Assembly (NCBI RefSeq): GCF_001310635.1
Contig: NZ_BAXR01000001.1
Location: 248,001-312,000, forward strand
Length of the DNA stretch: 64,000 nucleotides
Direction: 5' to 3'
Source: Bacillus sp. JCM 19034
Lineage (GTDB): Bacteria; Bacillota; Bacilli; Bacillales; Bacillaceae_D
Every line of letters starts with the position of its first letter. Positions within the stretch are counted from its first letter, which is position 1. The notes under the pieces were generated by a model. It had not been told where the DNA came from. It did no database searches and saw only the letters and a list, made by a program, of their open reading frames with translations. The position numbers and the translations under genes were made by a program. Shown one piece after another: positions 1-10,142 of the stretch.

Positions 1-39
1 GTTAAAAGGTTTTTATTGAAAAGCAGGAGTGATTAATAG

Positions 40-657
40 GTGAAAAAACCATACATAATTATCTTTATTGCATTTATTATTGCGGCATTGCTCTATTATT
101 ATTTTGTTTATAACAAAGAAGAACATACGGAAATCATGAATGACGAAGTGAGCAAACGAGTTTCGCAAGAAGAAGTAGAAAATAATGAGCGAAACGAAAA
201 GAACGAAGAAACTCAAGAGGGACCAGTTATTGAATACATTGAATCAGAGCTGGATATTGCTTATCATGAGGGACAAGAAGAGAAAGTGAAAAAGGTGATT
301 GCTGAGCGCCATGAATATTTGAATGAATTAGCAGGTTGGGGAAATGCTGAAATAATAAGGTTCGAGGACCTTTTAGATAGCACGGGGTGGCAACAACTAA
401 AAGAAGATATTAAGTGGTTATATGAGGACGGATTCGCCCCATCATTAGTTATAAATGATATGTTAAACGCAGAACAATTTATCCACGTAGCAGAAAACGG
501 TGATCGGATGTCTGTTCGTTATATTCATCGAATATTCCATGACTTAGACGCGGCAATTAATGGAGCAGATGTTGATCGAGTTTGGGGTGTAACACAAGCA
601 TTCGGGGAAGCACGTCAACAACAAGAAGTTATGAATTATTTGAACCGAACCCCATAA
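40..657 (+). CDS. Membrane-anchored protein of unknown function
   Basis: I do not recognise this 205-residue protein. It begins with a GTG codon preceded by AGGAGT at about 25-30. Residues 4-22 form one hydrophobic segment with few charges, followed by a very Glu/Asn-rich linker to about residue 62, then a predicted helical, acidic domain rich in Trp, Glu and Asp. This looks like a single-pass protein with its C-terminal domain outside the cell, or a signal-anchored one; there is no lipobox. It is followed after 65 bases by the exporter-like gene, without a clear terminator between them, so co-transcription is possible. No function is proposed. Confidence 0.6.
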   Translation: MKKPYIIIFIAFIIAALLYYYFVYNKEEHTEIMNDEVSKRVSQEEVENNERNEKNEETQEGPVIEYIESELDIAYHEGQEEKVKKVIAERHEYLNELAGWGNAEIIRFEDLLDSTGWQQLKEDIKWLYEDGFAPSLVINDMLNAEQFIHVAENGDRMSVRYIHRIFHDLDAAINGADVDRVWGVTQAFGEARQQQEVMNYLNRTP

Positions 658-722
658 CCTAACATGGGAAACTATGTTATACTAGTTGGTAAAATAAAAG
701 TAATATGAATGGATCTTAGAAG

Positions 723-1778
723 ATGAAACAATTGATACAAAAGCAGAAAATAGTAGGAGAACGTATGATCAAAACTGCGGTAGCTGTTTTTGTAACAGCT
801 ACCGTTTGTCAGTTTTTTGAATTACCTGCTGTATTTGCAGTAATTATTGCCATTGTGACTATTGAACCGACAGCAGCTGCCTCGATAAGAAAAGGAATCA
901 TTCGTTTTCCGGCAGCCTTAATCGGGGCTGCACTGGCAATGACGTTCACTTATTTTTTCGGGCATACCGCGTTAACGTATACGTTGTCTGCCTTTTTGAC
1001 GATTTATGTTTGTCATAAATTGAGATTAGAAGCAGGAGCACTTATTGCGACGATTACGGCAGTTGCAATGATTCCTATTACAAATGATCACTATTTTCTA
1101 TCTTTCGTTGAACGAGCTGGGACAACGACAATTGGATTATGCGTTTCGACATTAGTTAATTTAACGATATTACCGGCTCACTTTTTAAAGGATATTAGTA
1201 GAAGAAATCAAGAGTTGTTAAAGCGTATCGCGATATTATTAGAGCAGCAAATTAAAGATATACAACAAAGGAGGCCGCACCAAGCTAGTAGAAAATCCGC
1301 TTATAGAGAATTGAGTGCTGAATTAACTAAAAATGAAATGTTGTGCCAATATCAATGTGATGAGTGGAAATACCATAGCCATTCTATTCGTGAACAGCGT
1401 GTGTATTTACATGAGCGAAATAAACTTGAGCATATTCAACAAATCCATTATTATATCGGTCATTTATTTACAATTCATCCGTTAGAAGCACAACCTAATG
1501 ATTCGCACTCATTTGAATTAGATGAAATCGTTAGACTACTAATCAACAGGTTACATGAACCTTCTCAACCGGTAAATGAAGGATCTGTCACTTTACTTGA
1601 GCAGTTTGACCACCGTTTTTGGAACGAAAGAAACGAAGGATTGGCAGATAAAAAAAACGACAAGCATCTCTTTTCACAACAGGATTTAATTACGTTTGTG
1701 TTACTCTCTATTGATGATGAATTAGATGAGATTGCAAAAATAGAAAAAAAGAAGCAGAAACTTGAAAGGATTAGATAA
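723..1778 (+). CDS. ygaE: YgaE-like aromatic acid exporter family (UPF0421) protein
   Basis: The 351-residue protein has an N-terminal block of about five hydrophobic segments (residues 15-155) and a C-terminal cytosolic, charged helical half. The N-terminal half, including the stretch IVTIEPTAAASIRKG, is typical of the ArAE/UPF0421 membrane family to which Bacillus YgaE (about 349 residues) belongs. Members are thought to be exporters of aromatic acids, but the substrate of YgaE itself is not known. The 3' end overlaps the next gene by 17 bases, which suggests translational coupling. The ORF is intact. The family assignment is firm; the substrate is unknown. Confidence 0.75.
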   Translation: MKQLIQKQKIVGERMIKTAVAVFVTATVCQFFELPAVFAVIIAIVTIEPTAAASIRKGIIRFPAALIGAALAMTFTYFFGHTALTYTLSAFLTIYVCHKLRLEAGALIATITAVAMIPITNDHYFLSFVERAGTTTIGLCVSTLVNLTILPAHFLKDISRRNQELLKRIAILLEQQIKDIQQRRPHQASRKSAYRELSAELTKNEMLCQYQCDEWKYHSHSIREQRVYLHERNKLEHIQQIHYYIGHLFTIHPLEAQPNDSHSFELDEIVRLLINRLHEPSQPVNEGSVTLLEQFDHRFWNERNEGLADKKNDKHLFSQQDLITFVLLSIDDELDEIAKIEKKKQKLERIR

Positions 1779-2232
1779 AGTGGAGATTTATCAGGGAGAA
1801 AACTTTTGGTCTGTTAGAACGGCATATAAACCTGGAATGCCTTTAAATCAAGAAAAACGACATATAATTGAAGGAAAATTAGGAGTTACTTTACCAGATG
1901 AGTATATTGAATTAATGAACAAACAAAACGGTGGAGAACTTCAATATAGATATATTGTATTCGAAGATGGCGAAGCAATCATTATCCCGTTTTTCTTTGA
2001 AATGGATGTAGACAGTGGAGTTGGGATGTCTCCAATTATTGTTGATCAATATGGATTGCCAGATGAATTAGTATTACTAACAGGTGATTTAGAAGCGTGG
2101 GTTGCCCTAGATTACCGAAATCGAAAGATACCGAAAGTAGTATATTTTATTCAAGAAGAGACTGGGATGTGGCAAGAGTTTGAAATTGCAGCCTCTTTTT
2201 CTGAGTTCTTAAAAAAGTTAATTAGGAAATAA
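1762..2232 (+). CDS. SMI1/KNR4 (SUKH) family protein
   Basis: This 156-residue protein starts with TTG inside the end of the preceding gene. Residues 28-60 carry the SUKH-1 signature (an E..LG..LP.EY..LM...NGG pattern), and the rest fits the fold, with acidic and hydrophobic strands and a C-terminal helix ending in FSEFLKKL. SUKH proteins often act as immunity proteins to contact-dependent nuclease toxins, but many in Bacillus are orphans without a toxin beside them. No toxin gene is visible here; the neighbour is a membrane exporter. A strong terminator follows directly. The family call is good; an immunity role is not shown. Confidence 0.7.
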   Translation: MKGLDKVEIYQGENFWSVRTAYKPGMPLNQEKRHIIEGKLGVTLPDEYIELMNKQNGGELQYRYIVFEDGEAIIIPFFFEMDVDSGVGMSPIIVDQYGLPDELVLLTGDLEAWVALDYRNRKIPKVVYFIQEETGMWQEFEIAASFSEFLKKLIRK

Positions 2233-2242
2233 TTCATTAGCC

Positions 2243-2276
2243 AAACAGACTTTCTATAAAAGGAAGTCTGTTTTTT
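2243..2276 (+). terminator. Rho-independent terminator after the SUKH gene
   Basis: Inverted repeat 2243-2252 / 2264-2273 (AAACAGACTT / AAGTCTGTTT) with an 11-base loop, running into a T tract. It closes the unit of the exporter and SUKH genes. Confidence 0.8.
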
Positions 2277-2386
2277 CATGTAAGTCTGTTTTAAAAGTGG
2301 TTATGATTTTGAAAAATAAATGTTAAATGTTTCTTATTCATAGTTTTATAAAGTTATGGATAGTAAAATGTAACCTTACAAATAGT

Positions 2387-2415
2387 TTGCAAGTTAAGTA
2401 TTTGTGTTTTATAAT
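2387..2415 (+). promoter_or_regulatory. Putative sigma-A promoter of the beta-mannosidase gene
   Basis: TTGCAA at 2387-2392 and TATAAT at 2410-2415 are separated by exactly 17 bases, about 70 bases before the likely TTG start. No obvious operator or catabolite element was recognised nearby. Confidence 0.5.
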
Positions 2416-2486
2416 AAACTAACAATTAGATTAACAAAAGATAACCGATAACAGAGATTTTAATTTACGAGAGGGAGCGGATATTC

Positions 2487-5033
2487 TTGAATAAAAGCAT
2501 TTATACTGGGGTTACGACGAAAAAATATCAAATTGGACCTTTAAACAAAGTGATGAGGGAAAATGGTTACAAGCTTTTGTACCGGGCTTTGTCCATACAG
2601 ATTTAATTAAAAATGGAATAATAGATGATCCTTCTATCGAAAAAATGAATTAGATGTTCAATGGATTGATAAGAAGGATTGGGAATACAAGGCAGTTTTT
2701 GATATAGAAAAAGATATGTTACAAGCAACCAACATAGAGATTGAATTTGAGGGCTTAGATACATATGCAGATGTTTACTTAAACGATAATCACATATTGT
2801 CAGCAAATAATATGTTTCGAAAGTGGAACATGAATGTGAGAGATTACGTTAAGGAAAAAATAACGAGTTAAGAGTATACTTTCGCTCACCGATTAATGAA
2901 GATTTGCCAAAGCTTGAACAACTAGGCTATCAATTACCAGCTTCTAATGATCATTCTGAAGATGGACAATTAGGTGCTAAGAAAGTTAGTGTTTTTGCAC
3001 GAAAAGCACCATATCATTATGGTTGGGATTGGGGCCCTCGTTTTGTAACGAGTGGTATTTGGAAAGATGTTAACATCAACGCATGGGATGAGCTACGAGT
3101 ACAAGATTTGTACATTCGCCAAGATCATATAAGCTCTAGCTTAGCAAATGTTACAGCTATTATAGAAGTAGAAGCTGATCAAACTTGGAGTGGAACTGTA
3201 AAATTAGCAGCAGATCAATGTTTAGTAGAAAAAAAGATCAATCTCAAAAAAGGAACCAACGAGCTTGAAATTCAGCTAGAAATAAATAAACCTAATCTTT
3301 GGTGGTCAAGGGGCTTAGGAGAGCAGTATTTATATCATTTTACAGCCACTTTTGAACAAAAGGGTGAAATCGTTGCGAGTAAAACTGTTAAAACTGGATT
3401 ACGTACAATTAAAGTCATTCGAGAGAACGATCAGGATGGTCAATCATTTTATTTTGAGTTAAACGGAATTCCTGTTTTTACAAAAGGGGCTAATCATATA
3501 CCAAACGATAGCTTTGTTACAGAAGTCACATACGAGCGGTATAAGCATGAAATTGTCAGTGCAGTTGAAGCTAACATGAACATGCTTCGCGTTTGGGGAG
3601 GAGGTATATACGAATCTGATACTTTCTATGAATTATGTGATGAATACGGGATATTAGTTTGGCAAGATTTTATGTTTGCATGTAGTATGTACCCTGGTGA
3701 TTATGCGTTTTTAGAAAATGTTAAAGAAGAAGCGATCGATACAGTTAAGCGGTTACGCAATTACCCATGTATAGCTATTTGGTGTGGCAACAATGAAATT
3801 GATATAGCGTGGTCACACTATGTGGAGAACGGAGGATGGGGTTGGAAAAAAGACTTTACCGACAAGCAGCGAGAAAAAATGTGGAAAGATTACGAAGCTA
3901 TCTTCCATCAATTATTGCCAAAGGTTGTAAATGAGCTTTCGCCTCATGTATTTTATTGGCCGTCTTCACCAATGCAGGGAGTAACAAATAATGAACAACA
4001 ACATGCAACAAATAACTCAACAAAAGGGGATATTCATTATTGGGAAGTATGGCATATGCAGAAGCCGTTTCATGAATATAATGCACACGTCGGTCGTTAT
4101 ATGAGTGAATATGGATTTCAGTCGTTTCCTGAATTGAAGACAATTAAATCATTTGCGACAGATGGGGAACTAGCTTGGGAATCTGATGTAATGTTGCATC
4201 ATCAAAAGAATGGCGATGGAAACTTCTTAATTAAACAATATATGGATATGTATTTACCAGAACCGAAAGATTTCCGATCTTTTCTTTATATGAGTCATGT
4301 ATTACAAGCAGAAGGAATTAAGAGTGCAATTGAGGCACATCGTCGCAATAAACCGTTTTGTATGGGAACTCTTTACTGGCAAATAAACGACTGTTGGCCT
4401 GTCGCATCATGGTCAAGTATCGATTATTACGGACGATGGAAAGCTCTTCATTATTATGTAAAGAAAGCGTTTAAAGATGTTGCTATCGTAATTGATGGTA
4501 CTGAACATTCAAACATTAATATACATGTCATTTCTGACCAACTAGAAGATGCTAAAGGGATTTTACAAATGAAGGTGATGACATTTAATGGTGACGAGAT
4601 ACTCTCCGAAAGTGAGCCTGTTACAATTGTAGGGAATAGTGCCGAGATAAAATATTCTACCTCTATTGAGAAGATTATCAATAACAACAATGTAGAAGAA
4701 ATCGTTTTCGTTGCCCAATTACTTATTGATGAAAAAATCATTGATGAAAAGGAGCATTATTTTGTTCAAAGTAAGAATTTAGTGTTGAAGGAACCTAAAT
4801 TAAAGCTTGACCGTATCAATGATACCGAATTTGAGCTATCAACGGAATCGTTAGCGAAAAATGTTTATTTAGAGACGGAAGAGGAAGGGGTCTTTTCTGA
4901 TAATTATTTTGATTTACTGCCGGGAAAAAAGAAAAGAGTGACATTTATGCAGTTGGATCAGCATACGTTTACTGCTCAATCCTTCCCGGCCCTACAAATT
5001 ACTTCAATGTTTGATCACATGAAACATTCTTAA
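2487..5033 (+). CDS. Beta-mannosidase, glycoside hydrolase family 2 (three frameshifts near the 5' end)
   Basis: The product should be a cytosolic exo-beta-mannosidase (about 849 residues once corrected) that removes terminal mannose from manno-oligosaccharides. The start is TTG 2487 behind GAGGGAG at 2471-2477. Three apparent one-base losses break the frame: in the G run near 2508-2511, near 2631 (expected DDPFYRKNE), and in the A run near 2865. From 2904 the frame is open. Acid/base Glu is seen in WCGNNEID and the likely nucleophile Glu in SEYGFQSF; the GYDEK, FVPGFVHTDL and YGWDWGPR blocks also fit the family. No mannan transporter or regulator lies beside it, so the gene stands alone between two terminators. 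Confidence 0.85.
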
Positions 5034-5041
5034 ATTGATTA

Positions 5042-5085
5042 GAGCTACTAGAGTAGGATTTATCCTTTACTAGTAGCCTTTTCAA
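5042..5085 (+). terminator. Terminator after beta-mannosidase
   Basis: An imperfect inverted repeat (GCTACTAGAGTAGGAT / ATCCTTTACTAGTAGC) is followed by CTTTTC. The stem is long and the T tract short. Confidence 0.65.
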
Positions 5086-5188
5086 TTGGTAAAAGTTCCT
5101 TTTTATCTTTTTTGTTCCCTCTTTTCTCTAAAGTATTATAATGGTATGATCATAAGTGATGATTTTAGAGCAATTATTGGAGGATAAT

Positions 5189-6453
5189 GTGAGATATCTC
5201 AACAAACTAATTACGGTAATATTCATTTTGATCATAGTTTGTGCTTGTCAAAATGTAAATACCATTCAACCGCATTTAGCTTTCGAAGATGATCGGCTAG
5301 AAGCATATATAGAATCGTTAGCAAATGAAAATGAGATCGACTTTATCGACGAGTTACATACAATTAAGAAACTAGATTTAACAAACTTTGGTGTAGTTAG
5401 TCTAGAAGGTATTCACGTGTTAGAAGGGTTAGAAGAGATTATTTTATCTGGAAATGATTTAGATAGCTTAGAACCTTTACTTCGTTTACCTAACCTACAA
5501 ATGGTTAATTTTGAAAATGTAACAATTGATACAAAAGAGCATTCAAATGATATAGATGTGATACAAGAACTACTGGAACGTCAAATAGACGTTATTTATG
5601 ACAAGGAAGAAGAGCAAATTTTTTCAAAAGGGTTATTATATCAAGTTGAGCATAACGAAAATTCAATTTTTTTATTTGGGACGGTCTATGTTAATAGTGA
5701 GGATTTATTTCCATTGCATCCATTTATAGAAGATGCGTTTGATCAAGCTGATCAAATTGCATTTGTTGTAAATGTTAATGAAAAAGATGAAGTTGCTATC
5801 ATGCAGGCGATGGTGGAGTTAGGTGTGTATAATGATGGTACGTCACTTGAAGAGCATATCTCAGAGGAATTATACAATGAGCTACTCACATTTATTGGGA
5901 ACTATGATTTAGAGCAGGAAGCGATTCTGCGATTTAAACCATGGGCTGTTGCGATATGCTTCAATCATTGATAGTAGAAAATTACGGGTATTCAAATCGC
6001 AAAAATATGGATCAATATTTCTTGATGAAAGCTGAAGAGTCACAAAAGCCTGTTATGAGCTTAGAGAATTTTAAAGATCAAATGGAATTAAGTGATAAAT
6101 TAGATCTTACACTGCAAGAAGATCTATTAAAAGAAACGTTACAAGAAGTACAGCATTCTACAGAAGGTACATTGTCTCAATTAAAAGATTCATGGGCGAA
6201 TTCCAGACTAGAATCGTTGGCAGCGTTGCGAAATAATAAGAAATATCGTGATCTTGAAACAAATCCCTTTTCTTTAGCTTTGGTCGCTGAACGTGATCAG
6301 AAAATGGCTGAAAAGTTACACGAATTACTTGAAGAAGAGGAAGGAGAAACGACATTTGTTGTTATTAATTCCCTTCACTTAGTTGGAGAGGATAATATTA
6401 TTGAACATTTAGAAGAATACGGTTATATCGTAGAGAATCTATTTCAAGAATAG
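5189..6453 (+). CDS. LRR + TraB/GumN-family lipoprotein (one frameshift)
   Basis: The corrected protein has about 421 residues. I place the start at GTG 5189 because GGAGGA lies at 5179-5184. A signal segment ends in a lipobox-like V-C-A-C (Cys about 20), so it should be an exported lipoprotein. Residues about 45-115 look like short leucine-rich repeats (LDLTNFGVVSLEGIHVLEGL and following). The rest is a TraB/GumN domain: an FLFGTVYVN strand followed by PLHPFIEDAFDQAD, and a C-terminal LHLVGEDNIIEHLEEYGY block. The frame is lost by one base near 5950 (RFKPWAVA / MLQSLIVENYG). The first GX2H histidine of the family is Tyr here (GTVY), so peptidase-like activity may be gone. Confidence 0.75.
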
Positions 6454-6575
6454 TTTATAATAGTGATGGGTATCGTTTAAAATTGTCTATTTCCTACTTT
6501 TCTTATTGGGTATTTTACGATATTATAATGATGGTATCCGAAATGAAATAATGACAAACTTTGAGGAGTGTAAAT

Positions 6576-7499
6576 ATGGGAAAAGTTTTGATTTTTGGGC
6601 ATAAGAACCCAGATACAGATACGATTTGTTCAGCACTAGCGTATGCTGACTTGAAAAAAGAATTAGGCTTGGATGTTGAAGCAATCAGATTAGGGGAAAT
6701 AAACGGAGAAACGAATTTTGCGTTAAAGCAATTTAATATTGATCCCCCTCGTTTAGTAGAACAAGTGTCTAATGAGGTTGAAGAAGTCATACTTGTAGAC
6801 CATAATGAAAAGCAACAAAGTGCAAATGATATTGAGCAAGTACGTGTATTGGAAGTAATTGATCATCATCGAATTGCTAATTTTGAAACGAGTGATCCGC
6901 TTTACTACCGAGCAGAACCAGTCGGTTGTACTGCAACGATCTTAAATAAATTGTATAAAGAGAACGGTGTAAAAATTAAAAAGGAAATCGCTGGATTAAT
7001 GTTGTCAGCTATTATTTCTGATTCATTACTATTTAAATCTCCTACTTGTACGGATGAGGATGTCGAAGCAGCTCGTGAATTAGCTGAAATTGCTGGAGTA
7101 AACCCGCAAACATATGGATTAGAAATGTTAAAAGCGGGTGCTGATATTAGTGATAAATCAGCTAAAGAGTTAATTACACTTGATGCAAAAGAATTTGAAA
7201 TGAATGGCAATAAGGTTGAAATTGCTCAAGTGAATACAGTTGATACAGATGATGTGTTTGCTCGACAAACTGAATTAGAAGCGGAAATGAACAAAGTGGT
7301 TAATGATAAGAATTTAGATTTATTCTTACTTGTTGTAACTGATATTTTAAATAATGATTCAGTAGGCTTAGCTGTAGGCCAAGCGCAGTCGGCTGTAGAG
7401 AGAGCATTTAATGTTACGCTTGAAAATAATCAAGCATTATTGAAGGGCGTTGTATCTCGCAAGAAGCAAGTTGTTCCTGTTTTAACGAAAGCTTTTTAA
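6576..7499 (+). CDS. ppaC: Manganese-dependent inorganic pyrophosphatase
   Basis: PpaC splits pyrophosphate to orthophosphate in the cytosol and drives biosynthetic reactions forward. The 307-residue product has the DHH-family II pyrophosphatase motifs in order: GHKNPDTD (metal-binding His and Asp), VDHNE, the DHH motif in EVIDHHR, and the C-terminal SRKKQ substrate-binding signature. Length is normal. An upstream TTG at 6561 is part of the GAGGAG ribosome binding site, so ATG 6576 is the start. The gene is monocistronic; the next unit has its own promoter and a manganese riboswitch, a fitting neighbour for a manganese enzyme. Confidence 0.95.
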   Translation: MGKVLIFGHKNPDTDTICSALAYADLKKELGLDVEAIRLGEINGETNFALKQFNIDPPRLVEQVSNEVEEVILVDHNEKQQSANDIEQVRVLEVIDHHRIANFETSDPLYYRAEPVGCTATILNKLYKENGVKIKKEIAGLMLSAIISDSLLFKSPTCTDEDVEAARELAEIAGVNPQTYGLEMLKAGADISDKSAKELITLDAKEFEMNGNKVEIAQVNTVDTDDVFARQTELEAEMNKVVNDKNLDLFLLVVTDILNNDSVGLAVGQAQSAVERAFNVTLENNQALLKGVVSRKKQVVPVLTKAF

Positions 7500-7514
7500 G
7501 CTGTTAAATAGTTA

Positions 7515-7543
7515 TTGACAAAGTTCTATTTTTTAGCTATGAT
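7515..7543 (+). promoter_or_regulatory. Sigma-A promoter of the manganese-riboswitch transcript
   Basis: Consensus TTGACA at 7515-7520 and TATGAT at 7538-7543 with a 17-base spacer; the riboswitch begins about 25 bases downstream. Confidence 0.75.
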
Positions 7544-7569
7544 TTGTCTATTAACATACATATCTTCCT

Positions 7570-7660
7570 AAAGGGGAGTAGCTTTTACAATACTATCGTC
7601 ATTACAGAGTGTACGCTCTCGGTAGTATTGGCAACCAATCGTTGTTAGCAAGACCTTTAC
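7570..7660 (+). promoter_or_regulatory. yybP-ykoY manganese riboswitch
   Basis: The conserved 5' element AAAGGGGAGTAGC (7570-7582) and the 3' elements GGCAACC and AGACCTTTA are all present, with a variable hairpin between them. TAAAGG at 7569-7574 can pair with CCTTTA at 7654-7659 (stem P1). The same CCTTTA is the 5' arm of the following terminator, so manganese binding, by stabilising P1, should prevent termination and turn the TerC gene on. The motif name comes from the Bacillus gene found next to it, as here. Confidence 0.92.
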
Positions 7661-7683
7661 TAGTTACAGTAAAGGTCTTTTTC
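7650..7683 (+). terminator. Riboswitch-controlled terminator
   Basis: Perfect 12-base stem 7650-7661 / 7668-7679 with the loop AGTTAC, followed by a T tract. Its 5' arm overlaps the P1 strand of the manganese riboswitch. Confidence 0.88.
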
Positions 7684-7695
7684 TGTCTTTTTTTG

Positions 7696-7728
7696 GACCT
7701 TTACCTAATAGGTGAGGGTCTTTTTTAT
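7696..7728 (+). terminator. Second terminator-like hairpin in the manganese leader
   Basis: Stem 7696-7706 / 7710-7720 (GACCTTTACCT / AGGTGAGGGTC, two G-U pairs) with a three-base loop and six T. It sits between the first terminator and the TerC ribosome binding site, so the leader carries two hairpins in tandem. Confidence 0.7.
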
Positions 7729-7752
7729 ATTTATAAAAGGAGTGGTTTATTA

Positions 7753-8534
7753 GTGGAATGGTCGATTCTATTAGAATATAGTTGGGTATTGATTGTGCTA
7801 ATTGTGTTAGAAGGGCTGCTTGCTGCGGATAATGCATTAGTCTTGGCAATAATGGTTAAACATTTGCCTGATGAGCAGCGTAAAAAAGCCCTGTTTTATG
7901 GGTTAGCGGGAGCGTTTGTATTTCGGTTAGCTTCGTTGTTTATGATTTCATTTGTTGTTGGTGTATGGCAAGTTCAAGCGATTGGTGCTCTGTACTTGTT
8001 GTTTATTGCCTTTAACCATCTATTCCGAAAGATTGTGATAAAAAACAGGAAGATTCATTAAAAATAGAAAAAAACAAAAATACGGGATTTTGGTTAACTG
8101 TATTAAAAGTAGAAATAGCTGACATTGCTTTTGCGGTTGACTCTATTTTAGCAGCTGTTGCCTTAGCGATGGTATTACCAGATACACCGCTTCCGACAAT
8201 TGGAGGGCTAGATGGTGGAAAGTTTCTTGTTATCTTTTTAGGAGGATTTATTGGCTTAGTCATTATGCGTTTTGCTGCTGGAGTATTTGTGAATTTATTA
8301 CATGCCAAACCCGGATTAGAAATCGCAGCTTTTGTCATTGTCGGTTGGGTTGGAGTAAAGCTTGCTGTTTATACATTGTGTCACCCAGCCCTAGACGTTC
8401 TCCCTGAATCGTTTGCGGAATCAACGATATGGAAGGTGACATTTTATAGCGTCTTAATTTTAATTGCTTTATGTGGCTGGTTTCTATCAAAGGACAAAGA
8501 AGTGAACGAGGAGAAAAAACAAACAGCTTCGTAG
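7753..8534 (+). CDS. ykoY: TerC-family membrane protein YkoY (one frameshift)
   Basis: TerC proteins such as YkoY (also called MeeY) are polytopic membrane proteins linked to manganese export and to metalation of secreted enzymes. The corrected protein has about 260 residues. GTG 7753 is chosen behind AAGGAG at 7737-7742. The core motif EGLLAADNALVLAIMVKHLP and the second repeat VEIADIAFAVDSILAAVALA carry the conserved acidic metal-site residues. One base seems lost near 8030-8038, within the hydrophilic loop FRK..DKKQED, which breaks the frame between the two halves. The manganese riboswitch upstream supports a role in manganese homeostasis. Confidence 0.9.
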
Positions 8535-8598
8535 TTGTCATGTTATGATAATAGCGAAGAAGAATTTTCTATATAAATGAAAGAGGAGTGTACATGAG

Positions 8599-8859
8599 AT
8601 GGCTTATTTTGCAGCAATTCTACATATGGAGAAGCCTGAATTAAATCAGCAATATAGAAAGGCTCATTTAGACTATTTAGGAAAACGTAAAGATGAAGGA
8701 AAAGTATTCGCAATGGGCCCGTTTGTAGATGGAACAGGTGGAATGGTGATTTACGAAGCTGATAGCATAGATGAAGCAAAGCAAATAGCTAGTGAAGATC
8801 CCTATATCTTAGCTGGAGTACGCAGACTAGAATTACATGAGTGGGGGATGTTGAAATAA
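8599..8859 (+). CDS. YciI-family protein
   Basis: This intact 86-residue protein matches the YciI/DGPF ferredoxin-like fold family: an N-terminal strand, YRKAHLDYLGKRKDEG with the conserved His, then GPFVDGTGGMVIYEA and a helix SIDEAKQIASEDPY. Family members have a putative His-Asp active site, but their substrate in Bacillus is unknown. ATG 8599 follows GAGGAGTG with normal spacing. It lies alone between the TerC gene and a bidirectional terminator. Confidence 0.85.
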   Translation: MAYFAAILHMEKPELNQQYRKAHLDYLGKRKDEGKVFAMGPFVDGTGGMVIYEADSIDEAKQIASEDPYILAGVRRLELHEWGMLK

Positions 8860-8874
8860 AATAAGAAACATAAG

Positions 8875-8922
8875 GCACTGTGCTGCCGCTGCAATAACAA
8901 CAAGCGAAGCACAGTGCTCTTT
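8875..8922. terminator. Bidirectional terminator between convergent genes
   Basis: Inverted repeat 8875-8884 / 8908-8917 (GCACTGTGCT / AGCACAGTGC) followed by TCTTTC, between the YciI gene (+) and the oxidoreductase gene (-). Confidence 0.7.
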
Positions 8923-8958
8923 CACTCTGAACTATTATGTTTCTGCTAGTTCCCTCTA

Positions 8959-9978
8959 CTACATCTCATTAATTTCATTCATAATTTCTGCGGTAATTTC
9001 AAATGAACGAAGTCTTGCGTCATGATCATAGACTTGCGAGTGTACAATAATTTCATTAGTACCCGTTTTATCTAAGAATTCTTTTAGTTTCTGTTTCACC
9101 GTTTCACGGCTACCAATAATGGAAGAACCTAATTGACGTTCTAGTATCATTTCCTCATGTGGCTCAATCATTTGATCTATGTTATTGACAGGTGGCTGTA
9201 ATTTCGTTGGTGTGTTACGAATTAAATGTAAAAATGACTGTATTAAAGAAGAGCTTAAAATGTTTGCTTCTTCATCAGTGTCAGCGGCAATAATATTAAC
9301 CCCAACCATTAAATATGGTTGATCAAGCTCCTTTGATGAAGTGAAACGCTCATTATATAAACGTATGGCTGGTAATGTATTTTCAGGTGAAAAATGACTG
9401 GCAAAAGCAAATGGTAATCCTAATTCAGCGGCTAGTCTTGCACTAAAGTCACTCGAGCCTAGTAACCAAATGGGAATATCAAGCCCTTCTCCAGGAAATG
9501 CTCTAACCTTTTTTACGTTAGGATCAGTAGGTGGGTTAAAATAAGCACGTAGTTCTCCTAATAACTCAGGGAAATCTTGACCGCCAATCCGATTTCCTCT
9601 TCTTAAGGCATGTGCTGTTATTTGATCCGTACCTGGTGCTCTTCCTAAACCAAGATCAATCCGGCCGGGGAATAATGATTCAAGCGTACCGAATTGTTCT
9701 GCAATGACGAGTGGTGAATGATTTGGTAGCATTATACCACCTGAGCCAACTCGAATGTGTGATGTTGCTTGAGCAATGTGAGCGATCAATATAGATGTTG
9801 CTGCACTGGCGATTCCAGGCATATTATGATGTTCAGCTAACCAAAAGCGGTGATATCCCCATTTTTCTGTATGTTGTGCTAAATCAACTGAATATTTAAA
9901 TGAATCACTTGCATTTTTCCCTTCTACAATAGGTGCTAAATCAAGCACAGAGTAACGGATTGATTCTTGTTTTGACAA
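8959..9978 (-). CDS. Luciferase-like (LLM class) flavin-dependent oxidoreductase
   Basis: The 339-residue protein belongs to the bacterial luciferase-like monooxygenase superfamily and closely resembles E. coli YhbW in its N-terminal half: [53 protein letters not shown] and [16 protein letters not shown]. It probably uses reduced FMN and oxygen in the cytosol; the substrate is unknown. Its ATG start follows AAGAAGTG on the minus strand. It is transcribed alone, divergently from the 114-residue protein gene, and ends at a shared terminator. Confidence 0.88.
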   Translation of the reverse strand: MSKQESIRYSVLDLAPIVEGKNASDSFKYSVDLAQHTEKWGYHRFWLAEHHNMPGIASAATSILIAHIAQATSHIRVGSGGIMLPNHSPLVIAEQFGTLESLFPGRIDLGLGRAPGTDQITAHALRRGNRIGGQDFPELLGELRAYFNPPTDPNVKKVRAFPGEGLDIPIWLLGSSDFSARLAAELGLPFAFASHFSPENTLPAIRLYNERFTSSKELDQPYLMVGVNIIAADTDEEANILSSSLIQSFLHLIRNTPTKLQPPVNNIDQMIEPHEEMILERQLGSSIIGSRETVKQKLKEFLDKTGTNEIIVHSQVYDHDARLRSFEITAEIMNEINEM

Positions 9979-10142
9979 ATGTAATCACTTCTTTCTTAAA
10001 GGTCTTTATTATTTTGTCTATTTTATCAATAATATATTGTCTTTTAAAATAAATTGCTTACGTGAATATTTTATGGGACAATCACCTAAGTCACAATGCC
10101 TCCATATACTAACGTGATTAAGTTAATAAAGGAGGCAATTTG

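Noticed and set aside
4454..4741. 95-residue minus-strand ORF inside beta-mannosidase
   Set aside because: Shadow frame opposite a conserved coding region.
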